Of a stretch of 64,000 nucleotides of DNA, positions 18,251-27,007 are shown piece by piece (position 1 is the first letter of the stretch; the number at the start of each line of letters is the position of its first letter). The position numbers and the translations under genes are program-made. A model generated the notes under the pieces. It was not told the DNA's origin and did no database searches. It saw only the letters and a list, made by a program, of their open reading frames with translations. Location: positions 1 through 64,000 of the forward strand of contig NZ_JALBYP010000028.1 of NCBI RefSeq assembly GCF_022678485.1, read 5' to 3'. Source of the DNA: Aliiroseovarius sediminis (GTDB taxonomy: Bacteria; Pseudomonadota; Alphaproteobacteria; Rhodobacterales; Rhodobacteraceae).

Positions 18251-19030
18251 ATGGACCTCGCCAGACGCCTATTCATGACACAGGCCGCCCGCATCACGGC
18301 TGGGGCGGCTTTCGTGCCCCTGGCCAGCGTTGCGAACGCTGGCATCAATGACCAGCCCCCGCGCCGCGGTGGTGACGCCACGAAACGTTACGCCATGCTG
18401 ATTGACCTGCGCCGCTGCATCGGCTGTCAGGCTTGCACAGTGTCGTGCCATATCGAAAACGAAGCCCCGCTGGGCAAGTTCCGCACGATCGTGTCGCAAT
18501 ACGAGGTCGAAAACGAAGACACCGGCGCCTTGGCGCAATTCATGCTGCCGCGGCTGTGCAACCACTGTGACAACCCACCTTGCGTGCCAGTTTGCCCCGT
18601 GCAGGCAACATTCCAGCGCGAGGATGGCATCGTCGTGGTCGATTCCGACCGCTGCGTGGGCTGTGCTTATTGTGTGCAAGCCTGCCCCTACGACGCCCGT
18701 TTTATCAACGAACGCACACAAACGGCGGATAAATGCACCTTCTGCGCCCACCGGCTTGAGGCCGGGTTACTGCCCGCCTGTGTCGAGTCTTGCGTGGGCG
18801 GCGCGCGGATTATCGGCGACATCAACGATCCGAATAGCCAGATCGCGAAAATGATCGACGAGTTTCATGACGAGCTGAAAGTCTTGCAGCCCGACAAGAA
18901 TACCAGCCCGCATGTCTTCTATCTGGGCATGGACGAACGCTTCATCGACCGACCGCAAGCCGCGCCGGGCCTTTGGGATGTGCGCGACGACGCGGGAACA
19001 GAACTGGGGTATGAATATGCAGAGCATTGA
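18251..19030 (+). CDS. ttrB: Four-cluster ferredoxin subunit of a molybdoenzyme, TtrB-like
   Basis: 259 residues. The ATG at 18251 is preceded by GAGGGA; the upstream part of the frame to 18044 is not gene-like. A twin-arginine-type leader (DLARRLFMTQAARITAGA) ends ANA. Four cysteine clusters follow: CIGCQACTVSC (from Cys56), CNHCDNPPCVPVCP, CVGCAYCVQACP and CTFCAHRLEAG with PACVESC. This is the pattern that ligates four [4Fe-4S] clusters and carries electrons between the NrfD-type anchor and the catalytic subunit. The gene order B-C-A, as in tetrathionate reductase operons, supports the name. Thiosulfate, selenate or polysulfide reductases use a closely similar subunit, so the substrate is uncertain. 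Confidence 0.8.
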   Translation: MDLARRLFMTQAARITAGAAFVPLASVANAGINDQPPRRGGDATKRYAMLIDLRRCIGCQACTVSCHIENEAPLGKFRTIVSQYEVENEDTGALAQFMLPRLCNHCDNPPCVPVCPVQATFQREDGIVVVDSDRCVGCAYCVQACPYDARFINERTQTADKCTFCAHRLEAGLLPACVESCVGGARIIGDINDPNSQIAKMIDEFHDELKVLQPDKNTSPHVFYLGMDERFIDRPQAAPGLWDVRDDAGTELGYEYAEH

Positions 19031-20207
19031 GCTTATCGCACCACGTTATGATATCGCGTGGTATCCTTGGGCGGTCCAATATTTCTTTTTGGTTGCGCTG
19101 TCTTATACATCTGTCTGGTTGGCCATCCCCGGGGCTGTGTTTGGGCTTGAGCGGTGGAAACCCGTTGCCCGTCTTGCACTGCTGTCCGCCGTGACGACCG
19201 CCATCGTGGCACCTGTGTCGCTTCTGGCGGACCTGCACCAACCGCTACGCTTCTGGCATTTCTATGCCTATTTCACGCCGTGGTCATGGATGTCGATTGG
19301 GGCAATCTTCCTGCCCGTCTTTGTTTTGCTGACCGTTGCTCTGGCTTGGTTGGTTTGGCGCGAACCGATGAATGAACAGCGCGGCGCGCCGGGTCTTGTC
19401 GGTTGGGTCGCGCGGGTTGCCACTTTGGGCCATTGGGACAGCCCGCGCTGGCTGATTGTTGCAACCGGGCTGGGGGCATTGGCCGCATCACTGGTCGTGG
19501 CCGTCTATACGGGGAACGAGATTGCGGTGATTAAGGGCCGCCCCTTGTGGAACACGCAATTCCTGCCCGTTATGTTTGTTGCGACCGGATTGATCGGATC
19601 GGTGGGCCTGTTGCTGGTGCTGGATCGGTTTACCGGCACGCGGGCTGCCGAGCTGCGCACGGTTGAGGCAACCCCAGCCAACCCGCGCAACCGCGCCACC
19701 TCGCGCCAGCTTCTGGGTGTCCTTCTGGTCGCCTGTATTCTGGCCGGGCTGACAGCAGCCGGATGGTTTGCCGTTGGGCTGAGCCAAAGCGACGCATCGG
19801 TCGCAGCCGCGTTGCAGTCGGTGCAGGAAAATCCCGACTGGCGCGCGATGACCTTCCGTGCGGTCGCATCGGGTGTTGTGCTGTTCATCGGTGTTCTGGT
19901 CCTGCTTCTGCGTCCGCAAATTCGCGGGCTGGGCTGGGTCTTCGGGCTCTTGGCCTTGCATACCGCGTGGATGTTTCGCTGGGCGGTTCTGATGAACGTG
20001 CAGACGGTGCAGCGCCAGACCGCGGGGTTCAGCGAATACCAACTGGCCCTTGGGTCCGGCGGGCTTCTGGGGATCATTGGCAGCTTCGGTCTTTGGCTGG
20101 CCGTGCTGATGCTGATCGACATTTTCGTGCCGTGGCGCGCGGCCCTTGGTGGCGCGCCCGCACAACCTCTTTCCTCTGACATGAAGGGAGTGCCTTCTCA
20201 TGGATAA
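19011..20207 (+). CDS. ttrC: NrfD/TtrC-type membrane anchor subunit
   Basis: 398 residues if started at the ATG at 19011, overlapping the ferredoxin gene; ATG 19017 is equally possible. About nine or ten hydrophobic helices, with no heme-binding His pattern beyond the conserved HQPLRFWHFYAY segment. That segment follows a loop SLLADLHQP, the quinol-site region of the NrfD/PsrC family. The subunit takes electrons from the quinol pool and passes them to the ferredoxin subunit. The coding end overlaps the next gene start (20200) by eight bases, so B, C and A form a tightly coupled operon. Confidence 0.82.
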   Translation: MNMQSIELIAPRYDIAWYPWAVQYFFLVALSYTSVWLAIPGAVFGLERWKPVARLALLSAVTTAIVAPVSLLADLHQPLRFWHFYAYFTPWSWMSIGAIFLPVFVLLTVALAWLVWREPMNEQRGAPGLVGWVARVATLGHWDSPRWLIVATGLGALAASLVVAVYTGNEIAVIKGRPLWNTQFLPVMFVATGLIGSVGLLLVLDRFTGTRAAELRTVEATPANPRNRATSRQLLGVLLVACILAGLTAAGWFAVGLSQSDASVAAALQSVQENPDWRAMTFRAVASGVVLFIGVLVLLLRPQIRGLGWVFGLLALHTAWMFRWAVLMNVQTVQRQTAGFSEYQLALGSGGLLGIIGSFGLWLAVLMLIDIFVPWRAALGGAPAQPLSSDMKGVPSHG

Positions 20208-23200
20208 GTCACGTCGCAGATTGCTTCAGGGCGGTGTTGCCGCCGCTGGGGCCGCAACCTTTGCCGCCGGATATTCCGAACCGCTTGCAAAGATGGCGCA
20301 CGGACTGTCGGGCAGTTCGGGCGAAAAGCCCGCGCATCCCATCTTTGGCGATGCGCCCGCACCTGAATATAGGGTGGACATGGCCACGGGTGAGCTCGAT
20401 TTGAACGAAGATCAGCGCATGGCCTTCACGGTTTGTTATGGTTGCACTACCAAATGCGGGGTGCGGGTGCGGATCGACAACAACACCGAAAATGTATTGA
20501 ACGTCAGAGGCAACCCCTATCACCCGCTGTCGTCGGACGAACATCTTGACCATACTGCCCCGGTGCGTGAGGCACTGCGCTGTGTTTCGGCCTTGGGCGA
20601 CAAGGGGCAGGAAAACCGCTCGACCGCCTGTGCGCGGGGCAATGCGATGATCGCCCAGATCGACAGCCCTCATCGGGTTCTGAACGTGATGAAGCGGGTT
20701 GGCCCGCGTGGGTCAGGCGAATGGGAAACGATCCCCTTTGAGCAAGCGATCGAGGAGATTTGCGAAGGCGGCGATCTGTTCAACGAAGGCCATGTCGATG
20801 GGCTGCGTGCGATCAACGATTATGACACGCCGCTTGACCCCGATGCGCCCGAACTGGGACCGAAGACCAACCAACTTCTGGTGATGGAATCCACCGATTA
20901 TGGCCGTTCGGCCATTCTGAAACGCTTTGCTTTCAACGCGTTCGGCACCCGCAACTATGGCCACCACGGAAGCTATTGCGGCCTTGCCTTTCGCATGGGT
21001 GCGGGCGCGGTGATGAATGACCTGATGACAAATGCCCACACCAAGCCCGATTTCGCCAATGCCGAATTCGCGCTGTTCGTTGGCACGGCACCCAGCCAGG
21101 CGGGCAGCCCGTTCAAACGGCAGGGCCGGATGATTGCCGATGCCCGTACCAAGGGGCTGGAATATGTCGTGGTCGATCCGGCGCTGAACGCGTCGGTTGT
21201 GAATTCGGCGCAGGGGTCGAACTGGGTGCCGGTGCGTCCTGGCACTGACACGGCATTCGCCATGGCACTGATCCGTTGGCTGCTGGAAAATGATGGCTAC
21301 GCCGCCGATTTCCTGTCTTTGCCATCACAGGCAGCGGCGGATGCGGCGGATGACGTTGGCCACACCAACGCCTCGCATCTGGTCATTACCGAAGAAGGCC
21401 ACGCGGAGCAGGGGCGTTTCTTGCGCAAATCAGACCTTGGTCTTGCGGAAGCAGGGTCAGACGACGATGGCCCGATGGTCATGTCGGATGGCACGTTGAA
21501 GCCAGCGGACGATGCGGCGCATGGCGATCTGTTTGTGTCCCAAGCGGTGACCTTGCCGGATGGCGGGGACGTCGCTGTGGCCTCTAGCCTGTTTTTGTTG
21601 CGCGAAGCCGCACAGGAACACGACATTGCCGATTACGCGGCGGAATGCGGCATTCCTGAGGACCGCATCATTGACATCGCGCAGCGTTTCAAAGCCGCTG
21701 GGCGCCGTGCTGTCACCGACAGTCATGGCGGTATGATGTCGGCAACAGGCTTTCATGCCGCATTTGGATATCAAACGCTGAACCTGCTGGCCGGATCAAT
21801 GAACCGCACAGGTGGGTCAGCCCATGGCGGCGGCAAGTTCAACGGGTTCGGTGCGGGGCCGCGCTATGATCTGGCGAAATTCGATGGTATGCGCAAACCC
21901 AAGGGTGTGTTCCTGTCACGCTCGCGCTTCCCTTACGAGAAATCGTCGGAATACAAGCGTCGCAAGGCGGCGGGCGAAAACCCCTATCCGGCAAAAGCGC
22001 CATGGCGAAAACTTGCCCCGCCGGTTCTGTCGGAACATCTGGCCTCGGCGTTGGATGGTTATCCCTATTCGATCAAGGCGTTGATCGGCGTGATGGCCAA
22101 CCCGCTTTACGCTCAGCCCGGCATTCAATCGCTGATCGGTGACAAGATGGCTGATCCTAAAAGCCTTGGGCTTTATGTGGCGATCGACGGATTCATTACG
22201 GAAACCAACCGGCTGGCCGACTATATCTTCCCCGACTCGGTGATGTACGAGGTCTGGGGCTTTGTCGATGCATGGTCAGGTGTGTTGACCAAAACAACGA
22301 CGGCCTGTTGGCCGGTGGTCGAACCCCGTCAGGCCAAGACCGCCGAAGGTGATCCAGTCAGCATGGAGACGTTCTTCATCGCCACAGCAAAACGCTTGGG
22401 ACTTGCCGGCTTTGGCGCAGGTGCGATCAAGGCTGCGGACGGCACAGCGCATGATTTGAACCGGCCCGAGGATTTCTTCCTGCGAGCGGGTGCCAACATC
22501 GCCTTTACCGGCGACAAGCTGCCCGACGCCAGCGATGATGATGTCGCGCTTGGTGGTCTGGAACGCCTGATGCCCGATATCGAAGCTACCCTGCCCGAGG
22601 AAGAACGCGGGGCGGTGGCGCACCTATATTCCCGCGGTGGACGCTTCCAGAAATTCTCGCAAGCCTATGATGGCGAGAAGCTGGGCAACCGTTGGAACCG
22701 CACCTTGTGCCTCCATAACGAAAATGTCGGTATGGCGATCGACAGTGAAACCGGCAATCGCCATCGTGGTGTGCCCGAGCTTCGCCGCGCTGCCTTGTCC
22801 GACGGCACACCGATGCGTGAGGTGTTCAAGGAAGACGATTGGCCACTTCTGGCGTTTTCGTTCAAATCCAACCTGTTCAGCGCATATTCCGCCGGACTTG
22901 ACCGGTTGCGTATGATCAAGCCCAACAACCCGGTGATGATCAACACGATTGACGCGCGCCAAGCTGGCGTCAGCCACGGCGACATGATCGAGATTGAAAG
23001 CCCCGGTGGCAGTGTGATCGGCGTTGCTTTGGTTAGTGACGGGGTGATGCGCGGTGCGCTGGGGATCGAGCATGGCTTCGGCCACCGCGAGCTTGGCGCG
23101 GGGTCGCACCGCATTGATGGTGAACCCTATGGCGGAAATCAGTGGGTTGGGGCAGGTGTCACCCTGAACCAACTGGGTATCGCAGACCCCACCCGCCGCG

Positions 23201-23292
23201 TTGCGGGCACCTGGCTGGAACCAATCAGCGGCGCTGCTGTGCGGCAAGGGATACCGGTTCGGATAAGCAAACCGTCGACCGCTGTCGCGTGA
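20200..23292 (+). CDS. ttrA: Molybdopterin oxidoreductase catalytic subunit, TtrA-like
   Basis: 1030 residues. A twin-arginine signal (KSRRRLLQGGVAAAGAATFA) sends the folded enzyme to the periplasm. A [4Fe-4S] site follows: Cys79-x2-Cys82-x3-Cys86 and Cys144 (RSTACARGN). The molybdenum ligand is probably Cys260 in HHGSYCGLAF, as in the TtrA branch; Ser or Asp occupies this place in DMSO and nitrate reductases. A C-terminal molydopterin-dinucleotide-binding domain begins near MINTIDARQAGVSHGD. The length, the large insert around residues 350-450 and the B-C-A order resemble tetrathionate reductase. No ttrRS-type regulator pair and no dedicated maturation chaperone lie beside it. Other sulfur-oxyanion or arsenic substrates are possible. 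Confidence 0.8.
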   Translation: MDKSRRRLLQGGVAAAGAATFAAGYSEPLAKMAHGLSGSSGEKPAHPIFGDAPAPEYRVDMATGELDLNEDQRMAFTVCYGCTTKCGVRVRIDNNTENVLNVRGNPYHPLSSDEHLDHTAPVREALRCVSALGDKGQENRSTACARGNAMIAQIDSPHRVLNVMKRVGPRGSGEWETIPFEQAIEEICEGGDLFNEGHVDGLRAINDYDTPLDPDAPELGPKTNQLLVMESTDYGRSAILKRFAFNAFGTRNYGHHGSYCGLAFRMGAGAVMNDLMTNAHTKPDFANAEFALFVGTAPSQAGSPFKRQGRMIADARTKGLEYVVVDPALNASVVNSAQGSNWVPVRPGTDTAFAMALIRWLLENDGYAADFLSLPSQAAADAADDVGHTNASHLVITEEGHAEQGRFLRKSDLGLAEAGSDDDGPMVMSDGTLKPADDAAHGDLFVSQAVTLPDGGDVAVASSLFLLREAAQEHDIADYAAECGIPEDRIIDIAQRFKAAGRRAVTDSHGGMMSATGFHAAFGYQTLNLLAGSMNRTGGSAHGGGKFNGFGAGPRYDLAKFDGMRKPKGVFLSRSRFPYEKSSEYKRRKAAGENPYPAKAPWRKLAPPVLSEHLASALDGYPYSIKALIGVMANPLYAQPGIQSLIGDKMADPKSLGLYVAIDGFITETNRLADYIFPDSVMYEVWGFVDAWSGVLTKTTTACWPVVEPRQAKTAEGDPVSMETFFIATAKRLGLAGFGAGAIKAADGTAHDLNRPEDFFLRAGANIAFTGDKLPDASDDDVALGGLERLMPDIEATLPEEERGAVAHLYSRGGRFQKFSQAYDGEKLGNRWNRTLCLHNENVGMAIDSETGNRHRGVPELRRAALSDGTPMREVFKEDDWPLLAFSFKSNLFSAYSAGLDRLRMIKPNNPVMINTIDARQAGVSHGDMIEIESPGGSVIGVALVSDGVMRGALGIEHGFGHRELGAGSHRIDGEPYGGNQWVGAGVTLNQLGIADPTRRVAGTWLEPISGAAVRQGIPVRISKPSTAVA

Positions 23293-23378
23293 GTTTTCGC
23301 CTCGCGATCCGGTCAGGACCGGGGCGAACATAATAGGAAGCAACTGACGCAGGTTTTGGAAAAGACTGGTCTAAGATT

Positions 23379-23416
23379 TCACTGGAGCAGGATTGTTCTT
23401 GGTCCAGTGATCTTTT
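23379..23416 (+). terminator. Weak hairpin after the ttr-like operon
   Basis: Arms TCACTGGA (23379-23386) and TCCAGTGA (23403-23410) with a 16-base loop, followed by TCTTTT. It sits 87 bases after the ttrA stop and before the convergent Hint gene, so it may serve as a terminator for either side. The U tract is short. Confidence 0.45.
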
Positions 23417-23490
23417 ACGGACCCTCGACGGGTAAGCCGGGCAAGCGATCACGATCGGCAACTGTCGCGTTGTTTGCGGCTAAAAACTCT

Positions 23491-24402
23491 TCAAACGCCA
23501 TTGATGATGGGGTCTTGGGTTCGCGCATGGCGTTCCACCAGCTGTTTTTGCGCTTTGCCAGACGGAATTTGGCGGGCTGGCTTTGTTGTGTCGGGCAGGA
23601 TCGCACAGATTTCCGTGCGGTTTTCCGGACCAACCATTTTCAATGCCTCGGGGCCCGTTAGAAGGCTTTCCGAAGGGGCGCCTTCGGCAAAGATGATTTC
23701 GTGTTGTTGGAAAAGCAGATGAAAATATGTGACCGACTGCACCTTATCGTCGACAAAAACGTTGGGCAGATCCGCAAGCTTTATCGCTGATATTAGAACT
23801 TCTTTTTCCGAAAACATCTGCCGTGCCAAATCCGAACGGACAAGCATCCGGTGCTGTCGCGACACCAGCAAATCACGCAAGGGTAATCCGGCACCAAGCG
23901 CGCCCGCGGTGATCCGAACGGGGCGTAGTTTGGGATCGGCATCAAGTTGTTCGCTGTCTATATCGCGCGAGCCGATCCAAAGGATAGGCTGCACCCCTGT
24001 CGCTGTCGTGACCATATCGCCGGCCTTTAGACTTTCAATCTTGCGTGGTCCGTGGGGTGTGTCAATCAATGTACCGGCGGCGAAGCAAGGCACCCCGGTA
24101 ATCGTTATCGTGACCGTGTCGGTAGTAGTCCGTCGACCTGAAGCAAGTCGGACCTCGAACGTATCGGTCAGGGTCTCCCCAACGTCCAGAGCTTGAACGG
24201 CTGGATTGGTGCTATCGAGAGAATAAGTCCACTCACCTGTTTCCTCGTTGATTGACGCTAAGCCATAAACTGCTTGATCCGACACAGTGAAACTGTCGGG
24301 TTGGTCGGCGGTATCCCCGACGTCATCCAGATCCCCGAATACGTCTGCATCACCCACGTCGATCTGTCCGGTCAGATCGCCTCCGATTATTGGATTGCCC
24401 AT
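23491..24402 (-). CDS. VCBS-Hint domain protein
   Basis: 303 residues from the ATG at 24402 (AGGAG eight bases upstream). There is no Sec signal. Residues 20-103 are one VCBS-type cadherin-like repeat (SDQAVYGLASINEETGEWTY, NPAVQALDVGETLTDTF, TDTVTITITG). Residues 104-270 are a Hint_2 domain: Cys106 in VPCFAAGTLIDTPHGP, SRQHRMLV with His184, and YFHLLFQQHEIIFAEGAPSE. Such proteins are common in Rhodobacteraceae and are usually thought to leave by type I secretion. Whether this Hint domain self-cleaves is unknown; no C-terminal Asn junction is evident. The gene begins two bases after the stop of the HlyC-like acyltransferase, so the pair is one operon. RTX nonapeptide repeats are absent, which is unusual for an acyltransferase partner. 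Confidence 0.88.
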   Translation of the reverse strand: MGNPIIGGDLTGQIDVGDADVFGDLDDVGDTADQPDSFTVSDQAVYGLASINEETGEWTYSLDSTNPAVQALDVGETLTDTFEVRLASGRRTTTDTVTITITGVPCFAAGTLIDTPHGPRKIESLKAGDMVTTATGVQPILWIGSRDIDSEQLDADPKLRPVRITAGALGAGLPLRDLLVSRQHRMLVRSDLARQMFSEKEVLISAIKLADLPNVFVDDKVQSVTYFHLLFQQHEIIFAEGAPSESLLTGPEALKMVGPENRTEICAILPDTTKPARQIPSGKAQKQLVERHARTQDPIINGV

Positions 24403-24404
24403 AT

Positions 24405-24998
24405 CTAATGCTCCTGCGCGAGATGGTGCTTGAACTGGTTGCGACCATAGGATTTTACCGAGATCGGACCTGCCCAATCGGGGCGTGACCACTCGATCAC
24501 GCGCACACCGGTCTTTGCCTTATTGTGCCAAAGCGTGCGCACCCGATCTGTTTTACGATTCTCGGCAAGCATTCTAACGACCTGTTTCAAATGGCCGAAC
24601 GGGGCTGCAAGATCGACGACCCACATTGAACTTCCTGAATTCCATTGCGTCGGCTGCAACGGCTTGTGCTCTACCGCGAGTTGCCTTTCCTCGGCATCGC
24701 CCAAGCCCGCCCACGTCACAAATGCTCTTGGATAGCCGTTGGACCGAAAAATCCGATACTGTCCAAGGCGCAATGGCGGTTCCAGACTGTATAGCACCTG
24801 CGCGAACGGCAACGGTTTGTGATATTCTGACAAGGAAAGAAGGAAAGTCATGGCACCTAAATCGGCCAATTGTCGATCCGGAAAATCAAACCAACCTTCT
24901 GGCACAGGCGTATTGCCATCGTGTTGCGGGTCACGCAATGCCGCCAGATGCCGAAGGGAAACCCGGAGGAATTTTTCTTGCTCGGACGCTGTGTTCAT
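24405..24998 (-). CDS. HlyC-type toxin-activating lysine acyltransferase
   Basis: 197 residues. It aligns by eye with HlyC through SEYHKPLPFAQVLYSLEPPL, GQYRIFRSNGYPRAFVTWAG, MWVVDLAAPFG and a C-terminal KTGVRVIEW. His60 corresponds to the catalytic His23 of HlyC, and Asp129 in VVDLAAPFG to Asp92. Members transfer a fatty acyl chain from acyl-ACP to lysines of an RTX toxin in the cytosol before export. The N-terminus is about 37 residues longer than HlyC. It is directly upstream of the Hint/VCBS gene; no RTX toxin gene or type I exporter is in the window, so the Hint protein is the obvious candidate substrate. That link is inference. Confidence 0.85.
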   Translation of the reverse strand: MNTASEQEKFLRVSLRHLAALRDPQHDGNTPVPEGWFDFPDRQLADLGAMTFLLSLSEYHKPLPFAQVLYSLEPPLRLGQYRIFRSNGYPRAFVTWAGLGDAEERQLAVEHKPLQPTQWNSGSSMWVVDLAAPFGHLKQVVRMLAENRKTDRVRTLWHNKAKTGVRVIEWSRPDWAGPISVKSYGRNQFKHHLAQEH

Positions 24999-25221
24999 GC
25001 CCCAACCTCGCTATCGGAACTTCCTACCGTTACCACAAATCCTCCGGATGAACAGTGGCGGGCCGTAAAAGCTGAGTTTTCGGTTAAATTTCAATTTGTT
25101 GTGATGTTATTACGTATGCAGTGATCATACACTGTCGTGAGGCGCGAGCGTGGCGTTGATAAGTGATCGTGTTTCACACTGATGAAATGCGCAAACACTC
25201 GCTATCGGGAATTGGGGAAAG

Positions 25222-25305
25222 TGGTGGGCGACCTTGGAATCGAACCAAGCGTGCGTCTCCGCGAGGGAGTTACAGTCCCCTGCCACACCTTGCGGCCTGT
25301 CGCCC
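25222..25305 (-). tRNA. tRNA-Tyr (GUA)
   Basis: 84 bases on the minus strand including encoded CCA. Acceptor GGGCGAC pairs with GTCGCCC. The anticodon loop CTGTAAC carries GTA. A long class II variable arm follows (TCGCGGAGACGCA region), and the T arm is CTTGG-TTCGATT-CCAAG. The next gene, rlmB, is divergent. Confidence 0.95.
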
Positions 25306-25450
25306 ACTTACCCGGCGTGTATAACGCCGAATGTGGGGCTGATTAGCCCGACCGAAGCCAAGGGTCAACACGAAAATTCGACCAAATGCCCTTGTCTCGC
25401 CCGTGCAATCGCCCCATTGTCCGAGCCTTGCGAAAAGAAGGGCATACGGC

Positions 25451-26236
25451 ATGACGAAAAAGCCGAAATGGGTGGTTCAGAAAGAAAAGGCGCGGCGGGA
25501 TACAGCAGCAGAAACAGTGTGGCTGTTTGGACTTCACGCGGTGCGCGATGCGTTGATGAACCCGAACCGCGAGCGGCTGCGTCTGGTGGTGACGAAAAAC
25601 GCGGCGGACAAGCTGGGTGACGCCATTGATGCATCCGGTATGACGCCTGAAATGGCAGATGCGCGGAAGTTTCCGGCCCCACTGGACCCCAATTCTGTTC
25701 ACCAGGGGGCTGCGCTTGAGGTCAAGCCACTGGCTTGGGGCAATTTTGCCGAACGTGTGATGGGAGGCGAAGGTGGGTTGCCGATTGTCGTGCTGTTGGA
25801 CCGGGTGACAGACCCCCACAATGTGGGCGCAATCCTGCGATCAGCCGAAGTTTTTGGCGCGAGTGCCGTGATCGGCACGGCGCGCGGATCGGCACCGGAA
25901 ACGGGCGCACTGGCCAAGACGGCGTCTGGCGCACTGGAGCGTCAGCCTTATCTGCGCATCCGAAACTTGGCCGACACGATGGTCGAGCTGCGCGAGATGG
26001 GATTTATCATCCTTGGACTGGACGGCGAAGCGGAGGAAACGCTTGATGCCACCCTGCAAGCCCGACCCGACCGGCCCGTGGCGCTTGTGCTGGGGGCCGA
26101 GGGGCCGGGCCTGCGCAAAAAGACCAAAGCGACCTGCGATCAACTGGTGAAAATCCCGTTCGCGCGGGATTTCGGGTCGCTGAACGTATCGAATGCAGCC
26201 GCAGTGGCGCTTTCTTGCACACGTGCCAGCCGGTGA
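25451..26236 (+). CDS. rlmB: 23S rRNA (guanosine-2'-O)-methyltransferase RlmB (SpoU/TrmH family)
   Basis: 261 residues from the ATG at 25451. An N-terminal substrate-binding domain starts with VWLFGLHAVRDALMNPNRE. The SPOUT methyltransferase domain has the three family motifs: LLDRVTDPHNVGAILRSAEVFG, ALVLGAEGPGLR and SLNVSNAAAVAL. These form the trefoil-knot SAM site and include the catalytic Arg and Asn. The enzyme 2'-O-methylates a guanosine of 23S rRNA. Length and motif order suit RlmB; TrmH-type tRNA methylation cannot be wholly excluded. It stands alone, divergent from tRNA-Tyr. Confidence 0.9.
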   Translation: MTKKPKWVVQKEKARRDTAAETVWLFGLHAVRDALMNPNRERLRLVVTKNAADKLGDAIDASGMTPEMADARKFPAPLDPNSVHQGAALEVKPLAWGNFAERVMGGEGGLPIVVLLDRVTDPHNVGAILRSAEVFGASAVIGTARGSAPETGALAKTASGALERQPYLRIRNLADTMVELREMGFIILGLDGEAEETLDATLQARPDRPVALVLGAEGPGLRKKTKATCDQLVKIPFARDFGSLNVSNAAAVALSCTRASR

Positions 26237-26305
26237 TCACTTCCACTTGATGGGGCCTGTGTTTTCCTGCCAATAGGGGCCAATTGAAATGTGGAGGGGT
26301 GCCAC

Positions 26306-26791
26306 ATGACCAAGGGTCGGTTCCTGAACAAATTTTCACGGCGGTTTGTCGTGTCTGGTCTGCTTGCTGCACCAGTTGCCGCAGGTCTGGGCGTGCCGCG
26401 CGCGCAGGCTGCCACGGCGGCTGTTTACATCAAGGACGGTGTCGCTTGGAACGGGTATGACCCCGTCGCCTATTTCACCGCTGGCGTACCGGTGCCGGGG
26501 CGTCAGGATCTGGAGTTTGATCATAACGGGGTCACGGTGCTGTTTTCCAACGAGGATAACCGCGATCTTTTTGCCGATGATCCGGCGCGTTATGCCCCGC
26601 AATATGGCGGCTATTGCGCCTATGCGCTGAGCCAAGGGCAGATTGTCCCTACTGTGCCCGCGGCGTGGACCATCCACGAGGGAAAGCTTTTTCTGAACGC
26701 CAGCTTGCAAAACCGTGATTTGTGGCTGGCAGATATTGCGGGCCATATTGCGCAGGCAGATACGTTCTGGCCGGATGTGCTAAGCGGCTAG
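26306..26791 (+). CDS. Exported YHS domain protein
   Basis: 161 residues from the ATG at 26306, preceded by GTGGAGGGG. A twin-arginine-like leader (NKFSRRFVVSGLLAAPVAAG, end AQA) suggests export. The YHS segment reads GVAWNGYDPVAYFTAG, then LFSNEDNRDLFADDPARYAPQYGGYCAYA. In this family the domain is thought to bind metal or accompany metal and redox proteins. The tail WLADIAGHIAQADTFWP is typical of short periplasmic YHS proteins. There is no obvious operon partner; a hairpin with a T run lies 140 bp downstream. Confidence 0.85.
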   Translation: MTKGRFLNKFSRRFVVSGLLAAPVAAGLGVPRAQAATAAVYIKDGVAWNGYDPVAYFTAGVPVPGRQDLEFDHNGVTVLFSNEDNRDLFADDPARYAPQYGGYCAYALSQGQIVPTVPAAWTIHEGKLFLNASLQNRDLWLADIAGHIAQADTFWPDVLSG

Positions 26792-26855
26792 GCGGGTGCG
26801 TGATGCCCCGCGTGATCACAACTGCTTGAGCATCCCTTACTTTGCCAGGATTAAT

Positions 26856-26961
26856 CCCCACATAAGATAACGAGAGCGGGCTGTGGAACGCCCGACGTCT
26901 CATTTCACTGTCCCTCGTTCCACCAACTTGCGCCCGACCTTATGGTTTCGGGCGCATTTTT
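26856..26961 (+). ncRNA. Candidate small RNA ending in an intrinsic terminator
   Basis: The gap between the YHS gene and the CoA-binding gene is 216 bp. It contains a stem GAGA-G-CGGGC / GCCCG-ACG-TCTC (about 26873-26902), then an unpaired stretch, then a strong terminator. Upstream, TTGAGC (about 26825) and GATTAA 17 bases later could be a promoter. Together they would give a transcript of about 105 bases. I do not recognise it as 6S, tmRNA, SRP or RNase P RNA. It may simply be the 3' untranslated end of the YHS transcript. Confidence 0.35.
26930..26960 (+). terminator. Intrinsic terminator
   Basis: Arms GCGCCCGA (26930-26937) and TCGGGCGC (26948-26955) enclose a ten-base loop and are followed by ATTTTT. 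It lies 138 bp after the YHS stop and just before the CoA-binding gene. Confidence 0.75.
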
Positions 26962-27007
26962 CTGCAAGGTGGTTGGAAACGTCAGTGTGCCGCGTTATCT
27001 GTGCTGC

